Position numbers and translations under genes: made by a program. The notes below the pieces were generated by a model. That model had not been told where the DNA came from, searched no databases, and saw only the letters and a list, made by a program, of their open reading frames with translations. From assembly GCA_958418815.1 (NCBI GenBank), contig CATZGB010000010.1, positions 17,017 to 81,016 of the forward strand: DNA of 64,000 nucleotides, in the 5' to 3' direction. The DNA is from an uncultured Bacteroidales bacterium. Lineage in GTDB: Bacteria > Bacteroidota > Bacteroidia > Bacteroidales > Muribaculaceae. Below, piece by piece: positions 26,957 to 37,800 of this stretch (positions are counted from its first letter, which is position 1; each line of letters starts with the position of its first letter).

Positions 26957-28282
26957 ATGGAAAAAACCAACATCCCCTCCACGCCTCTCCAGGCTGAAGA
27001 CCAGCCCCGCAAGGCCGACAAATACATCTGGGCCATATACATAGCCCTCATCGCGATTTCAGTCGTGGAGCTTTACAGCGCCTCGTCACGCGAGGTGCAG
27101 GCCTCCAACGTCTTCGGGCCGCTGCTGCGCCACGCCATGATGCTGCTGCTCGGCTTCGGGGTCACCCTCGGCCTGTCGCGCATGAAATTCAAATGGCTCA
27201 TACCGCTGACCCCCGTGTTCGTCGGGTTCGCCCTGATCATCGCCGTGTATGTGCTTTTCAAAGGACAGGTAATCAACGGCGCGCGCCGCTCGATGTCGCT
27301 CTTCGGCATAGCCCTGCAGTCGGCCGAGCTGCTTAAACTGGCCGTGGTGCTTGTGATAGCCTACGTCGTGGCCTTCAACCAGGAAAAAAGGGGGGTGACC
27401 ACCACCGGCGTGTCCATCTGCGCCGCCTTCGTGCTGCTCGCCAGCGGCCTGCTGTTCTCACAAGGACTCACCAACACCCTGCTGCTCATGGGCATATCGA
27501 TGGCGATGATGCTCATCGGAGGCATCCAGTTGCGCAAATTCATGATTGTGCTGGTGTGCTATGGAGCCATCGGGGGTGCCGGGGCCTTGTACAAGTCATC
27601 CCGCGACAAGATGTCGGAGGAGGAGATAGCCTACATCACCGAGACCGGAAAGAACTTCAAGGGGGAGACAGCAACCATCGACCGCCAGACCACCCAGATG
27701 GGACGCGTGAAACGCTGGCTCGGGGTCGGCGACACCATACCCAAATACGCCCAGCCAATCACCGCCCTCAACCGCCAGGAGATGTATTCATTCATGGCCC
27801 AGGCAAACGGCTCCTGGCACGGAGTGCTGCCGGGCAACTCCCGCGAGACAGCCCGCCTGCCGCTGGCTTTCTCAGACTACATCTACGCCATCATCGTCGA
27901 AGACTGGGGCTTCATCGGCGGCTTCCTGCTGCTGGCCCTATACCTCGCCCTGCTCGGCCGCGCCGGGGCCATCGCCGCCAACTGCCGCAGCGCGCTGCCC
28001 ACACTGCTGATTATGGGCATGGCGGTATTCATCGTGCTGCAGGCCCTGTTCCACATGGCGATTGTCACGGGGGTGTTTCCCGTATCGGGGCAGCCCCTGC
28101 CCCTGATTTCCAAAGGAGGCTCCTCGATACTGGTGACATCGATAGCCTTCGGCATAATGCTCTCTGTCAGCCGCACTGCGGTCAAGCGTGACGCAGACGC
28201 CCAGGCCATCCGCGCCGAGATTGCCGAGCTTCCATCCAACTTCATTGCCGCCAATCCCCTGGCCAACGAGAAGGGGCTGTGA
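26957..28282 (+). CDS. ftsW: Septal peptidoglycan glycosyltransferase FtsW
   Basis: FtsW, a SEDS-family membrane protein, polymerises glycan strands from lipid II at the septum with FtsI. The 441-residue sequence has about ten membrane helices, the SEDS segment ending in PVSGQPLPLISKGGSS, and the large extracytoplasmic loop (about residues 205-310) holding AQANGSWHGVLPGNSRETARLPLAFSD; SEDS enzymes place their essential Asp in this region. The protein has a soluble, charged C-terminal tail. It lies 37 bp after murD and 35 bp before murG. Confidence 0.93.
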   Translation: MEKTNIPSTPLQAEDQPRKADKYIWAIYIALIAISVVELYSASSREVQASNVFGPLLRHAMMLLLGFGVTLGLSRMKFKWLIPLTPVFVGFALIIAVYVLFKGQVINGARRSMSLFGIALQSAELLKLAVVLVIAYVVAFNQEKRGVTTTGVSICAAFVLLASGLLFSQGLTNTLLLMGISMAMMLIGGIQLRKFMIVLVCYGAIGGAGALYKSSRDKMSEEEIAYITETGKNFKGETATIDRQTTQMGRVKRWLGVGDTIPKYAQPITALNRQEMYSFMAQANGSWHGVLPGNSRETARLPLAFSDYIYAIIVEDWGFIGGFLLLALYLALLGRAGAIAANCRSALPTLLIMGMAVFIVLQALFHMAIVTGVFPVSGQPLPLISKGGSSILVTSIAFGIMLSVSRTAVKRDADAQAIRAEIAELPSNFIAANPLANEKGL

Positions 28283-28316
28283 CAGCGATATTCCAACTGA
28301 TTTCGATTACCTGATT

Positions 28317-29423
28317 ATGAAAATACTGATTTCCGGTGGTGGCACCGGAGGACATATATTCCCGGCGCTCTCCATCGCCAACGCGTTGCGCCGCCGCGAC
28401 CCGTCGACCCGGATTCTGTTTGTCGGCGCGCTTGGCCGCATGGAGATGGAGCGCGTCCCCGCCGCGGGCTACGAGATTGTGGGCCTGCCGGTGGCCGGAT
28501 TCGACCGCAAACGCCCGTGGCGCAACTTCAAGGTGCTGCTCAAGCTGTGGAAGAGCATGCGCCTGGCCCGCAAGGTGCTGAAAGATTTCGCCCCCGACGC
28601 GTGTGTGGGTGTCGGAGGTTATGCCTCCGGCCCCATGCTGAAAGAGGCCCAGAAGAGGGGCATACCCACCCTGCTGCAGGAGCAGAACTCCTATGCCGGG
28701 GTGACCAACAAGCTCCTCGCCAAGAAGGCCAAGGCCATATGCGTGGCCTATGACGGCATGGAGCGGTTTTTCCCCGCCGAGGCCATCACCAAGACCGGCA
28801 ACCCCGTGCGCCACGAGATAGCCACAGCCTCAGCCCCGGCCGACGAGGCCCGCAAGGCCCTCGGCTTCGACCCGTCGCGCCCCCTGGTGGTGGTGGTCGG
28901 CGGCAGCCTGGGCGCGCGCACCATCAACGAGGCCATGTTTCTCGCCGTCAAGCCCATCCTCGAGTCTGGAGCCTCTGTGCTGTGGCAGACCGGCAAGCTG
29001 TATGCCGATGACTGCCTGGCATTCGCCACGCCGCTCATGGAGAAATGGGGAAGCGAGAGATTCCAGGCCATGCCCTTCGTGAGCCGCATGGACCTGGTCT
29101 ACCGGGGGGCCGACATCATCGTCTCCCGCGCCGGGGCCTCCACCATCAGCGAGATACAGCTCACCGGGGTGCCATCGGTGCTTGTCCCCTCCCCCAACGT
29201 CGCCGAAGACCACCAGCGGAAGAACGCCGAGGCCCTCGCCTCGCGCGACGCGGCAGTGATGATTCTTGACAAGGACTGCCGCGATGAACTTTCCCGTACC
29301 GTATTGTGTTTGTTGAATGACGAGTCACGCAGGCGCGCGATTTCGGAGAACGCCCGCAAGATGGCCCTCCCAGCCGCCGACGAGAAAATTGTGGACCGTC
29401 TGCTCCATATCATCAACCGCTAA
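28317..29423 (+). CDS. murG: UDP-GlcNAc:lipid I N-acetylglucosaminyltransferase MurG
   Basis: MurG adds GlcNAc to lipid I to give lipid II at the cytoplasmic face of the membrane. The 368-residue GT28 protein begins with the glycine loop SGGGTGGHIFPALSIANAL and has VGVGGYASGP, the second G-loop VVGGSLGARTINEA and the donor-site block SRAGASTISEIQLTGVPSVLVP. I start it at the ATG at 28317, which directly precedes the conserved MKILISGGGTGG; the open frame extends upstream into ftsW but without homologous sequence. It is followed 11 bp later by murC. Confidence 0.95.
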   Translation: MKILISGGGTGGHIFPALSIANALRRRDPSTRILFVGALGRMEMERVPAAGYEIVGLPVAGFDRKRPWRNFKVLLKLWKSMRLARKVLKDFAPDACVGVGGYASGPMLKEAQKRGIPTLLQEQNSYAGVTNKLLAKKAKAICVAYDGMERFFPAEAITKTGNPVRHEIATASAPADEARKALGFDPSRPLVVVVGGSLGARTINEAMFLAVKPILESGASVLWQTGKLYADDCLAFATPLMEKWGSERFQAMPFVSRMDLVYRGADIIVSRAGASTISEIQLTGVPSVLVPSPNVAEDHQRKNAEALASRDAAVMILDKDCRDELSRTVLCLLNDESRRRAISENARKMALPAADEKIVDRLLHIINR

Positions 29424-29434
29424 AAATTCTTGCA

Positions 29435-30796
29435 ATGAAAGCCAACATCTATTTCGTAGGCGCAGGGGGCATAGGAATGGCCGCCCTCGAAAGATATTTC
29501 CTGTCGAAAGGCCGCAAAGTGGCCGGATATGACCGCACTCCCTCGGAGCTGACCGACGCTCTGGAGAAGGAGGGGGTGGAAATCACCTTCACTGACGATG
29601 TTGCCACCATCCCCGACGCTTTCCGCGACCCGGCTGACACCCTGGTGGTGTACACCCCGGCGATACATGACGATAACCGGATTCTGTCATGGTTCCGCGC
29701 CAACGGCTTCGAGGTGGTGAAACGCGCCGTCGTTCTCGGCATGATCACCCGCGCGTCGAAATCGCTCTGTTTCGCCGGCACCCACGGCAAGACGACCACC
29801 TCGACGATGGCCGCCCACATACTCCAGACCCAGGGGACAGGCAGCAACGCCTTCCTCGGCGGTGTGGCCCGCAATTATGGCTCAAACTTCCTGCTCTCGC
29901 CTACCAGCCCATTCTCTGTCGTGGAGGCCGATGAGTTTGACCGTTCATTCCACCAGCTCACCCCCTACATAGCCGTGGTCACCTCCACCGACCCCGACCA
30001 TCTCGACATATACGGCAGCGAGGAAGAATACCTCGAGGGATTCGCCCGCTTCACCGAACTTGTCACCCCCGGCGGTGCCCTGCTGCTCCACACCGGCATG
30101 AAGCTCACACCCCGGCCCCAGCAAGGGGTAAGGGTCTACACCTACTCCCGCGACGAGGGTGACTTCCACGCCTCATACATCCGCCAGGGCCACGGAGTGA
30201 TTTCATTCGACTTCGTGCATCCCGAAGGCACAGTCCGCAACATCTCCCTCGGAGTGCCGGTGGAAATCAACATCGAGAACGCCGTGGCCGCGCTGGCCGC
30301 ATGCTGGCTGACAGGCACATTCGACGCCGCCAAGGCCCGCGAGGCCATCGGCTCATTCCTCGGGGCAGAGCGCAGGTTCCAGAAAGTACTCGACGACGGC
30401 GAGCGCATCGTAATCGACGACTACGCCCACCATCCCGACGAGCTGAGGGCTTCCATCTCATCCATCAAGGCCCTCTATCCCGACCGCAAGCTGACCGTCG
30501 CCTTCCAGCCCCACCTCTACACCCGCACCCGCGACTTCGCGCCCGGCTTCGCCGAAGCCCTCTCGCTGGCCGACGAGGTAGTGCTGCTCGACATCTACCC
30601 GGCCCGTGAGGAACCCATCCCCGGAGTGACCTCTCAAATCATTTTTGACAAGATAAACGTCGAAAAAAAGACACTTATTCCCTTGGAGGACTTGATTCCG
30701 ACGATAAAAAACCGTAACTTTGACATCCTGTTGACAGCCGGGGCAGGCGACATCGGCGCCGAGGTGCCCAGGCTTGTCGAACAGCTCAGGAAGTAA
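29435..30796 (+). CDS. murC: UDP-N-acetylmuramate:L-alanine ligase MurC
   Basis: MurC adds the first amino acid, L-alanine, to UDP-MurNAc. The 453-residue protein has the N-terminal nucleotide-binding loop FVGAGGIGMAAL, the ATP loop GTHGKTTTSTM, the central EADEFDRSF segment and the C-terminal DDYAHHPDEL and FQPHLYTRT motifs that mark MurC among Mur ligases. It starts 11 bp after murG and ends 24 bp before ftsQ. Confidence 0.95.
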   Translation: MKANIYFVGAGGIGMAALERYFLSKGRKVAGYDRTPSELTDALEKEGVEITFTDDVATIPDAFRDPADTLVVYTPAIHDDNRILSWFRANGFEVVKRAVVLGMITRASKSLCFAGTHGKTTTSTMAAHILQTQGTGSNAFLGGVARNYGSNFLLSPTSPFSVVEADEFDRSFHQLTPYIAVVTSTDPDHLDIYGSEEEYLEGFARFTELVTPGGALLLHTGMKLTPRPQQGVRVYTYSRDEGDFHASYIRQGHGVISFDFVHPEGTVRNISLGVPVEINIENAVAALAACWLTGTFDAAKAREAIGSFLGAERRFQKVLDDGERIVIDDYAHHPDELRASISSIKALYPDRKLTVAFQPHLYTRTRDFAPGFAEALSLADEVVLLDIYPAREEPIPGVTSQIIFDKINVEKKTLIPLEDLIPTIKNRNFDILLTAGAGDIGAEVPRLVEQLRK

Positions 30797-30820
30797 CCCC
30801 TCAGACAGCCCCTACGGAAG

Positions 30821-31678
30821 ATGACGAAAAAAGGTGTCATACGTTGCCTGATGGCCCTGCTGCTTGTCGCCTACATCGGCGTGGCGGTGGTGATGGCCAA
30901 CCAGCAATCGGCCCGCGACAAATGCCGCGGGTACGACATCCGCATACTCCAGGATGACGGCTCACGCGACTTCGTCACCCAGGCCGAGGTCCGTCGCCTG
31001 CTCAAGGAATGGTCGCTTGACGACACCGACCGCCCGGCCTCGTCAATCGACCTCCAGAAAATCGAAGACCACCTCTCTGGGGTGGTCAACATCGAGAGCG
31101 CGATGGTACAGAGGATGCCCGACAACACCATCAGGCTCACCGTGATGCCGATGATACCGGTGGCGAGGGTCTTCGACTTCAAAGGCAACTCCTACTACAT
31201 CAACCGCGACGGCAAGAGGCTGACGGCCAACGCCCGATACCACATCGACGTGCCCGTGATTTCGGGCAACTTCGACAGCATCCACTCCCCGGCCTCACTG
31301 ATTCCGCTGGTCGAGCGCCTCCACTCCGACCCGCAGTGGAACGCCATCACCAGCCAGGTGATGGTCGACCCCCATACCCGCGACGTGATACTGGTGCCGC
31401 TCATTCGCGGCCATGTCGTCAACCTCGGCGACACATCCGGCATCCCCGACAAGCTGACAAGGGTGATGACCATGTACCGCAAGGTGATGCCCGTCAAGGG
31501 ATGGGAGTACTACGACACGATATCCGTCAAATGGGCCGGCCAGGTGGTGGCCACACGCAGGGCAAAGTCGATACCCGAACCGGCGATACGTTTCGACCAG
31601 GAGGGGGACATCGAGGAGGAAGACATCAACTCCATGCTTGTGGCCACCGACTCCGACACCACAGCCGTCAGCCACTGA
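30821..31678 (+). CDS. ftsQ: Cell-division protein FtsQ
   Basis: FtsQ is a bitopic divisome scaffold that recruits FtsL/FtsB. The 285-residue protein has a short basic N-terminus, one membrane helix (residues about 6-24, IRCLMALLLVAYIGVAVVM) and a periplasmic region beginning with a POTRA-like domain (RILQDDGSRDFVTQAEVRRL, VVNIESAMVQRMPDNTIRL), then the beta domain. Sequence similarity to E. coli FtsQ is low, and the call rests on topology, the POTRA pattern and position between murC and ftsA. The C-terminal tail is acidic. Confidence 0.88.
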   Translation: MTKKGVIRCLMALLLVAYIGVAVVMANQQSARDKCRGYDIRILQDDGSRDFVTQAEVRRLLKEWSLDDTDRPASSIDLQKIEDHLSGVVNIESAMVQRMPDNTIRLTVMPMIPVARVFDFKGNSYYINRDGKRLTANARYHIDVPVISGNFDSIHSPASLIPLVERLHSDPQWNAITSQVMVDPHTRDVILVPLIRGHVVNLGDTSGIPDKLTRVMTMYRKVMPVKGWEYYDTISVKWAGQVVATRRAKSIPEPAIRFDQEGDIEEEDINSMLVATDSDTTAVSH

Positions 31679-31742
31679 AACCCCTCTCACTCTCCGCGCC
31701 TTAACATGACTCACAACTTCAAACGCTAAACTCCAACCATAA

Positions 31743-33182
31743 ATGCCAGAAAGATATATAGTTGCCATCGAAATAGGCAGCTCCAAGATACGAGGGGCCG
31801 TCGCAATGGCCGACGAAGCGGGGATGGTAGATGTCATCGCCGCCGAAGAGGAGAAACTCATCGACTCGGTCCGCTACGGCTGCATACAGAATGTCGATGT
31901 CAGCAATGCCATCAGCCGCGTCTGCGAACGCCTTGAGGCGTATCCCCGCCTCAAGGACGCCACCATCACCGGGGTGTATGTCGGCCTCGGAGGCAAATCG
32001 CTTTCAAGCAAGATAGTGGAGGTGTCGACCACCCTGCCGGCCGAGATGGAAATCACCGCCCAGCTCGTGGCCGACCTCAAGGCCAAGGCCGAGGCGATGG
32101 TCGACACGTCGCGCGATGTCGTGGACGTGGTCCCGGTGCGGTTCACCGTCGATAACAAGGCACAAAACAACCCCGTCGGCTCATACGGCCAGCAGCTTGG
32201 CGCGCGCATGGCCGCCGTGAGCTGCATGCCCCAGATAAAACGCATGCTCCGCCGCGTGCTCGCCGAGCGTCTCGGCTTCGACATCAACGGCTACATTGTC
32301 CGCCCGCTGGCAGAGGCGGCCATGGCGCTGACCGATGACGAGCGCCGCCTGGGATGCCTCTTCGTCGACTTCGGGGCTGAGACCACCACCGTGGCGATAT
32401 ACAAAAACGGCGCTCCGGTCTACCTCGTGACCCTGCCGATGGGCTCACGCAACATCACCATCGACCTGACATCGCTCAACTACATCGAGGAGCGCGCCGA
32501 CGAAATCAAGCGCAACTCGGGCAACGCGATGCCCCCCGAAGGGATACGCCGCCCGGGAGCCGACGGCATTGACTACACCGAGGTCAACAACTATGTCCAC
32601 GCCCGCGCCGCCGAAATCATCCAGAACATACTCGCCCAGATCGAATACGCCGGCCTTAAGGCTGCCGACCTCCCCGGCGGCATCGTGATTGTCGGCGGAG
32701 GCTCGCGCCTGCGCGGATTCAACGACCTGCTGGGCAAGCAGGGGAAGATGAAAGTCAGGATGGGCTCGGTGCAAGGCCCGGTGCGCATCTCTGACGGAGC
32801 CATCCACCCCGCCGACAATCTCGACGTCATCTCGCTGCTGCTGGCCGCCTCAAAGCTTCCCGAGGCGGAATGCATCGAGTTCCCCCCCGCCGAGGATGAG
32901 CAGCCCGCCCGCCGTGGCAACGGCTCTTACGAGGACATCTACGCCGAGGATGGAGAGGATGACGGCGAGGAAGGTTCACGCATCGGACGCGGCTACGACG
33001 ACGAGGAAGACGACGATCCCCGCCCCTCGAAAAAGAAGGAGAAATCAGGCAAACGAAAGAAGAAATCCGATGACGGCGACGATGATGACGAAAACCGCGG
33101 AAGCAGCCACCGCTCATCGATTTTCGGAATCCTAAAAGACCGTCTGTCGGGAGTATGGGGAGCCGACGACAGCTTCCAGTGA
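31743..33182 (+). CDS. ftsA: Cell-division actin homologue FtsA with polyampholyte linker
   Basis: FtsA is an actin-fold ATPase that tethers FtsZ to the membrane and recruits later divisome proteins. The 479-residue protein starts with the phosphate-1 motif AIEIGSSKIRGAV, has the SHS2 insertion domain (about residues 85-165) and the C-terminal ATPase strand GIVIVGGGSRLRGF. After the core (about 383), a 70-residue linker alternates Asp/Glu runs with Lys/Arg runs. The last 20 residues (SSIFGILKDRLSGVWG) form the amphipathic membrane-targeting helix. The long charged linker is unlike the short one in E. coli. Confidence 0.94.
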   Translation: MPERYIVAIEIGSSKIRGAVAMADEAGMVDVIAAEEEKLIDSVRYGCIQNVDVSNAISRVCERLEAYPRLKDATITGVYVGLGGKSLSSKIVEVSTTLPAEMEITAQLVADLKAKAEAMVDTSRDVVDVVPVRFTVDNKAQNNPVGSYGQQLGARMAAVSCMPQIKRMLRRVLAERLGFDINGYIVRPLAEAAMALTDDERRLGCLFVDFGAETTTVAIYKNGAPVYLVTLPMGSRNITIDLTSLNYIEERADEIKRNSGNAMPPEGIRRPGADGIDYTEVNNYVHARAAEIIQNILAQIEYAGLKAADLPGGIVIVGGGSRLRGFNDLLGKQGKMKVRMGSVQGPVRISDGAIHPADNLDVISLLLAASKLPEAECIEFPPAEDEQPARRGNGSYEDIYAEDGEDDGEEGSRIGRGYDDEEDDDPRPSKKKEKSGKRKKKSDDGDDDDENRGSSHRSSIFGILKDRLSGVWGADDSFQ

Positions 33183-33231
33183 TAACAGCCCGCCCAGAGG
33201 CACACAGCAACCAACAAGCAAAGCAGAACCA

Positions 33232-34680
33232 ATGACAAGCGAAGATATCGACAAGACCTCCAACTTCGTCGGGGGTGCCCGTCAGGAAAACATCATAAAG
33301 GTAATCGGTGTGGGAGGCGGCGGCAACAACGCCATCAGCCACATGTATGAGCAAGGCATACAGCATGTCTCTTTCGTCATCATCAACACCGACCGCCAGG
33401 CCCTCAACAACTCCCCTGTGCCCACCCGGGTGCTTATCGGCAACGACGGCCTCGGAGCCGGCAACAACCCCGAGGTGGCCCGTGTGGCCGCCGAGGAGAG
33501 CGCCGAGGAGATAGCCAAGCTTTTCGACGACGAGACCAAGATGGTGTTCATCACCGCCGGAATGGGCGGCGGCACCGGCACCGGGGCCGCACCCGTGGTG
33601 GCCCGCATCGCCCACGAGAAGGGCATGCTGACCATCGGCATCGTCACCATCCCGTTTCTCTTCGAGGGGCAGAAGAAAATCCTCAAGGCCCTCGACGGAG
33701 CCGAGGAGATGAGCAAATATGTCGACGCGATACTGGTGGTCAACAACGAGCAGCTCACCGAAATCTACTCCGACCTCAACTGGATGAACGCCTTCGGAAA
33801 GGCCGACGACACCCTTACCGACGCTGCCCGCTCAATATCTGAACTGATAACCTCAGAGGGATACATGAACCTCGACTTCAAGGATGTCAACACCACCCTC
33901 AAGGATGGCGGCGCGGCAATCATCTCCACCGGCTACGGCGAGGGGGAACACCGCGTCACCAAGGCCATCAACGACGCGCTCCACTCGCCGCTGCTGAAAA
34001 ACCGCGACATCTTCGGCTCGAAACGCCTGCTCTTCAACCTCTACTTCTCGCGCAACGCCGACCCGGAGTTCGCCATGGGAGAGGCCAACGAGCTGACATC
34101 GTTCATCAACAACCTCGACCCCGAGGTGGATGTGATCTACGGTATCTGCTTCGACGACTCGCTCGGCAACAAAATCAAAATCACCATCCTCGCCGCCGGA
34201 TTCGAACTGGTCATCAAAGGCTCGCAACGCCCCGCCGCTCCCGGCGGAACCATCGGCAAGAAGCCCGAGAAACCTGCTTTCATCGGCGGTGGCCACAAGG
34301 AACCGCAGCCCGAGAGGCCCGCGAAACCTGCCGACTCGGGCCGCGACGTGATCAAAGACATCTACGGCCAGGACAAGGTGGAGAACATCGAGCGCGACCG
34401 CGAGGCTTCACGCTACATCGTCCTCTCACCCGAGCAGCTTGAGGATGACGAGGCCATCGAGGCCATCGAAAGCACTCCGGCCTACAACCGCGACAAGCGT
34501 CTCGTTGACGAGTTGCGACGCGAGCGCCACGCCCAGGCGTCTGTCTCCGGCTCCACCCGTCCATCCTCGCCGGCAACCCCGGCGGCGGGCCCGTCATACT
34601 CCCCCTCCTCCCAGCCCGACAGCAACGCGGCCACCCCTGCCCCCGACCCCTCGCAATCCAAAGTGATTTCCTTTGAATGA
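33232..34680 (+). CDS. ftsZ: Cell-division tubulin homologue FtsZ
   Basis: FtsZ polymerises with GTP into the Z-ring that organises septation. The 482-residue protein has the glycine loops VIGVGGGGNNA and the tubulin signature GGGTGTGAA (112-120), the NTD in the T-region, and the catalytic T7 loop segment DLNWMNAFGKADDTL. After the globular part (to about 330) comes a long disordered linker rich in Pro/Ser/Ala. The conserved ESTPAYNRDKR segment within it resembles the Bacteroidetes FtsZ tail motif. It is the last gene of the dcw run, 50 bp after ftsA, and is followed by a terminator. Confidence 0.96.
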   Translation: MTSEDIDKTSNFVGGARQENIIKVIGVGGGGNNAISHMYEQGIQHVSFVIINTDRQALNNSPVPTRVLIGNDGLGAGNNPEVARVAAEESAEEIAKLFDDETKMVFITAGMGGGTGTGAAPVVARIAHEKGMLTIGIVTIPFLFEGQKKILKALDGAEEMSKYVDAILVVNNEQLTEIYSDLNWMNAFGKADDTLTDAARSISELITSEGYMNLDFKDVNTTLKDGGAAIISTGYGEGEHRVTKAINDALHSPLLKNRDIFGSKRLLFNLYFSRNADPEFAMGEANELTSFINNLDPEVDVIYGICFDDSLGNKIKITILAAGFELVIKGSQRPAAPGGTIGKKPEKPAFIGGGHKEPQPERPAKPADSGRDVIKDIYGQDKVENIERDREASRYIVLSPEQLEDDEAIEAIESTPAYNRDKRLVDELRRERHAQASVSGSTRPSSPATPAAGPSYSPSSQPDSNAATPAPDPSQSKVISFE

Positions 34681-34738
34681 GCCAACCTCCGGACGACTCC
34701 TGACCGGGAGAACATAAGGATTTCGACATACAAACAAA

Positions 34739-34775
34739 GAGGCCATCCGGAAAATATCTCATCCCGGATGGCCTC
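34739..34775. terminator. Bidirectional terminator between ftsZ and the LRR protein gene
   Basis: GAGGCCATCCGG (34739-34750) pairs perfectly with CCGGATGGCCTC (34764-34775), a 12-bp stem with a 13-nt loop. It lies between convergent genes about 60 bp past ftsZ and 47 bp past the LRR gene's stop, so it can serve both. Confidence 0.7.
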
Positions 34776-34821
34776 AGTCTATACAGGCATCATGCTGTTG
34801 CGCGGTCAGGAAACCGGAAGT

Positions 34822-37800
34822 TTACTTTGCCGCAATCTTGCTTATTTTCACTCCATCGGGGGTGATGGCTTTGACAAAGACAATCCCCTTGACTGCGACA
34901 TGGAGAGAATCCCCGCTTACAGAGGCGAGCATCCGTCCCTGCATGTCATACAGCTCGATTGAGGAGGCTCCTGCACATATGGCGACACATGTCGCAGGAT
35001 TCCAGTTTATGCCATCCTCCAGGCCGACAACCTCCAGACCGCTGCTCTGATTGTAGACCACGCTGAGATTGTCGATTTTCAATGTGGCATAGGTCGAGGC
35101 GCCAATTCCCTGGAAAGCGATGCGATAGTCACCCTCGGAAGGCACATTGAACGCGTGGGTCATCTCCACATAGTTCTTGTCCGTGGTGTCTTCAGTGTAG
35201 ACCTTCTCATTCTCCAGACTGAACACCAATGTCTGGAAGTCTTCAGGATTGGTTGAGTTTTCTCCAAGCCATACCTTGTATGAATGGGTGTCATAGCTTC
35301 CTCCGTTGGCGAAATATTTGAGCATGCATTTCCCGGCAGGCATATGGATGGCCGGGGATATGAACCAGTCATCGGCAGGGAATGTGCTTGAGTTTCCGGT
35401 CTTGAACTGGGCAAACTTGCCCGACAGCTGCTGATAGGCGTAACCAGTGACCACGCTCCAGCCATACGACCCATCCTGGTTGTTTACCACGGTCCAGAGC
35501 GTGCCCCCGTCGTTGTCTTCGAATCCGGTCTCATAAGGGAGCTGCTCGACACCCTGGAGAGTGACCGGCTCAGTGGTGGCCGGAACACCTTCCACGCCGC
35601 AGCTTACGGGAACCACCGTGAAGGTGTATGTGCCGTTTTCTGTCAACTGAACGGAGATGTTTGTCGATGCGAGGCCATCGTCAACCACCACAGTCTCAGT
35701 CCCCTTGGTGCGTGAAACCACATAGGTGATATTGTCATAATCACTGTATCCTCCGTTGACGGTCTCTGTCGGGGCAGTCCACGAGATAACCGCCTCATTG
35801 CCCTCAAGCTCGACAGTGAGGTTTGTGACGGCCTTCAGACGGTCGGCTCCAGAGAAGACAGTCGCCCACGCGGGGAATCCGGCGTGACCGGCAGTCTCGG
35901 CCACGACAAGGTAGGTGACATCGCCGTCAGGGGCAGCCTCATCGGTATAGGAGGTCGCCGAAGCGGGCAACACGGCCAGGACTTCGGCCGAACCGAACCT
36001 GTACACCTTGACGGCGGTCAGCTGCGCCTCGCCACCATCATATGTCTCCACGGGATTTGTCCAGGACAAGTCGACAGTGTTGGAAGTGCCGTTCCTCACA
36101 ACCGCTGTCAGGCCGGTGGCCGCCTTGGCCGACGACTTGTCAAGCTCCTTGCCCTCGAAATAGAGTCCGGTGAGCTGCGGGTCATAGGGGAATCTCGCGG
36201 CGTTGTTGGTGAAGTCGGAATTGACCACCACCGGCTCACCGGTGACAGGATTGGTGAGCGCACCCGTCTGGGTGTCTATTTCCATGAAATACTCGTAATC
36301 GGGATGCATCTGCGCCTGATAGAGCTTGCCTTCGGCCGAGAAGGCCATTGACTGGAAATCGTTGGTGATGGCGATGCGGTTACGTTCGCCAACCGGAGTG
36401 GCAGCTCCGGTAAGACGGTCGAGCTTGTAAAGCTGGCGGTATTCACCCATCGCGTAGAGCTGGCCGTCGGAGGGGTCGGAGGCAAGCCCTACAAGATGCT
36501 CATCCACGGTCACGCCATTGCCGTTGACAGCCTTGATTTCGCCGGGAAGCCCTACGAGGGTCATCTCCCCGGAGGCCATGTCGACGACATTCAGGGCGGT
36601 CAGTCCTATCGCGCCATTGTCAGTTCGGTTTATCTCCTTGAGGGCATACATCGTGTTGTTGGTGTAATCAAAGGCCATGTCAACGACGCGCCCTGAGGTG
36701 GCGGCTGCGCTGCTCTCCTTTCTGAAATTGTCGGCGGCATCCCATACCACATACTCCGACGGTTCGAGTCCGTCGCCCATGATGAAATCGTATTCCAGGG
36801 TGAATGTGTAGTATTTGCCGTCGACATACTCTCCGGCTCCGATCTGGTCGTCATAGCTTGTGGTGACCTTGTCGACCGTCAAGCCTGAGAGGTCATTGAC
36901 CGGGAACTGCACGAAGCCCCACTTCTGGTCGGTGCTGCCCATCTGGTAGGCGTGGGCCACGGCAGCCCCGGGCCCGGGTTCCTCAGGCATCTCAATGGCC
37001 GGAGCCTGGCTCAACGGACGAATGTCAGCAAAGTTCCCCCATGTCAAAGATTGCTTGTAATCGGCCAGCGCGACGTCAGGCACATACAGAGTGGCGTTTG
37101 CCATCGTGTTCTCGCCGAAAGCCTCACGCATGCCCCAGGAGGGTATGACGGCCGACTCGCAGCGCACTATGGCCAGCGCGTCACAGATGGCAAACGATTG
37201 CTCCATGCTTCTGAGCGACGGCCCGAGAGTCACATCGCGCAGCAACGGCATCTGTAAGAAAGTAAGGTCACCAATGGATGTGACGTAACGGCCGGTGTTC
37301 ACCACTTCAAGGTTTCCGGCTTTCTCGAAAGCGTAAGACGCTATCGCGTTGACATCGTCAGGCACCGCGAATGACTTGGCCGGATTGGCCACGGCATATG
37401 TTATGATTTTGTCATCAAGAATCAGAGCGCCGCCATAGGTGCGGAAATGGGTGTTGCCCGGAGCGACGGTGAATCCCGTCAGAGACGAGCAGTCGTTGAA
37501 GGTAGACCACTGGGCGCTGACCAGCGAAGCCGGAATGGCGACTTCTGTCAGCGAGGTGCAATTTTTGAAAACGCTGTGCTGCAGCTCCTCAAGACCTTCA
37601 TTAAGCGACACCGACTCCAGCCCCGTGCAGCCGTCGAACGCATGTTCGCCAATCGTGCGCAACGCCCCTGGAAACACCAGCGCGGTCAGCGAGGTGCATC
37701 CTTTGAAAGCGTCGTTGCCGATGGAGACGAGCGACTCGGGAAACTCTATCGCCTTTATCCTGGTGTTGCCCTTGAACGCGTTGGCCCCTATCGACGCGAG

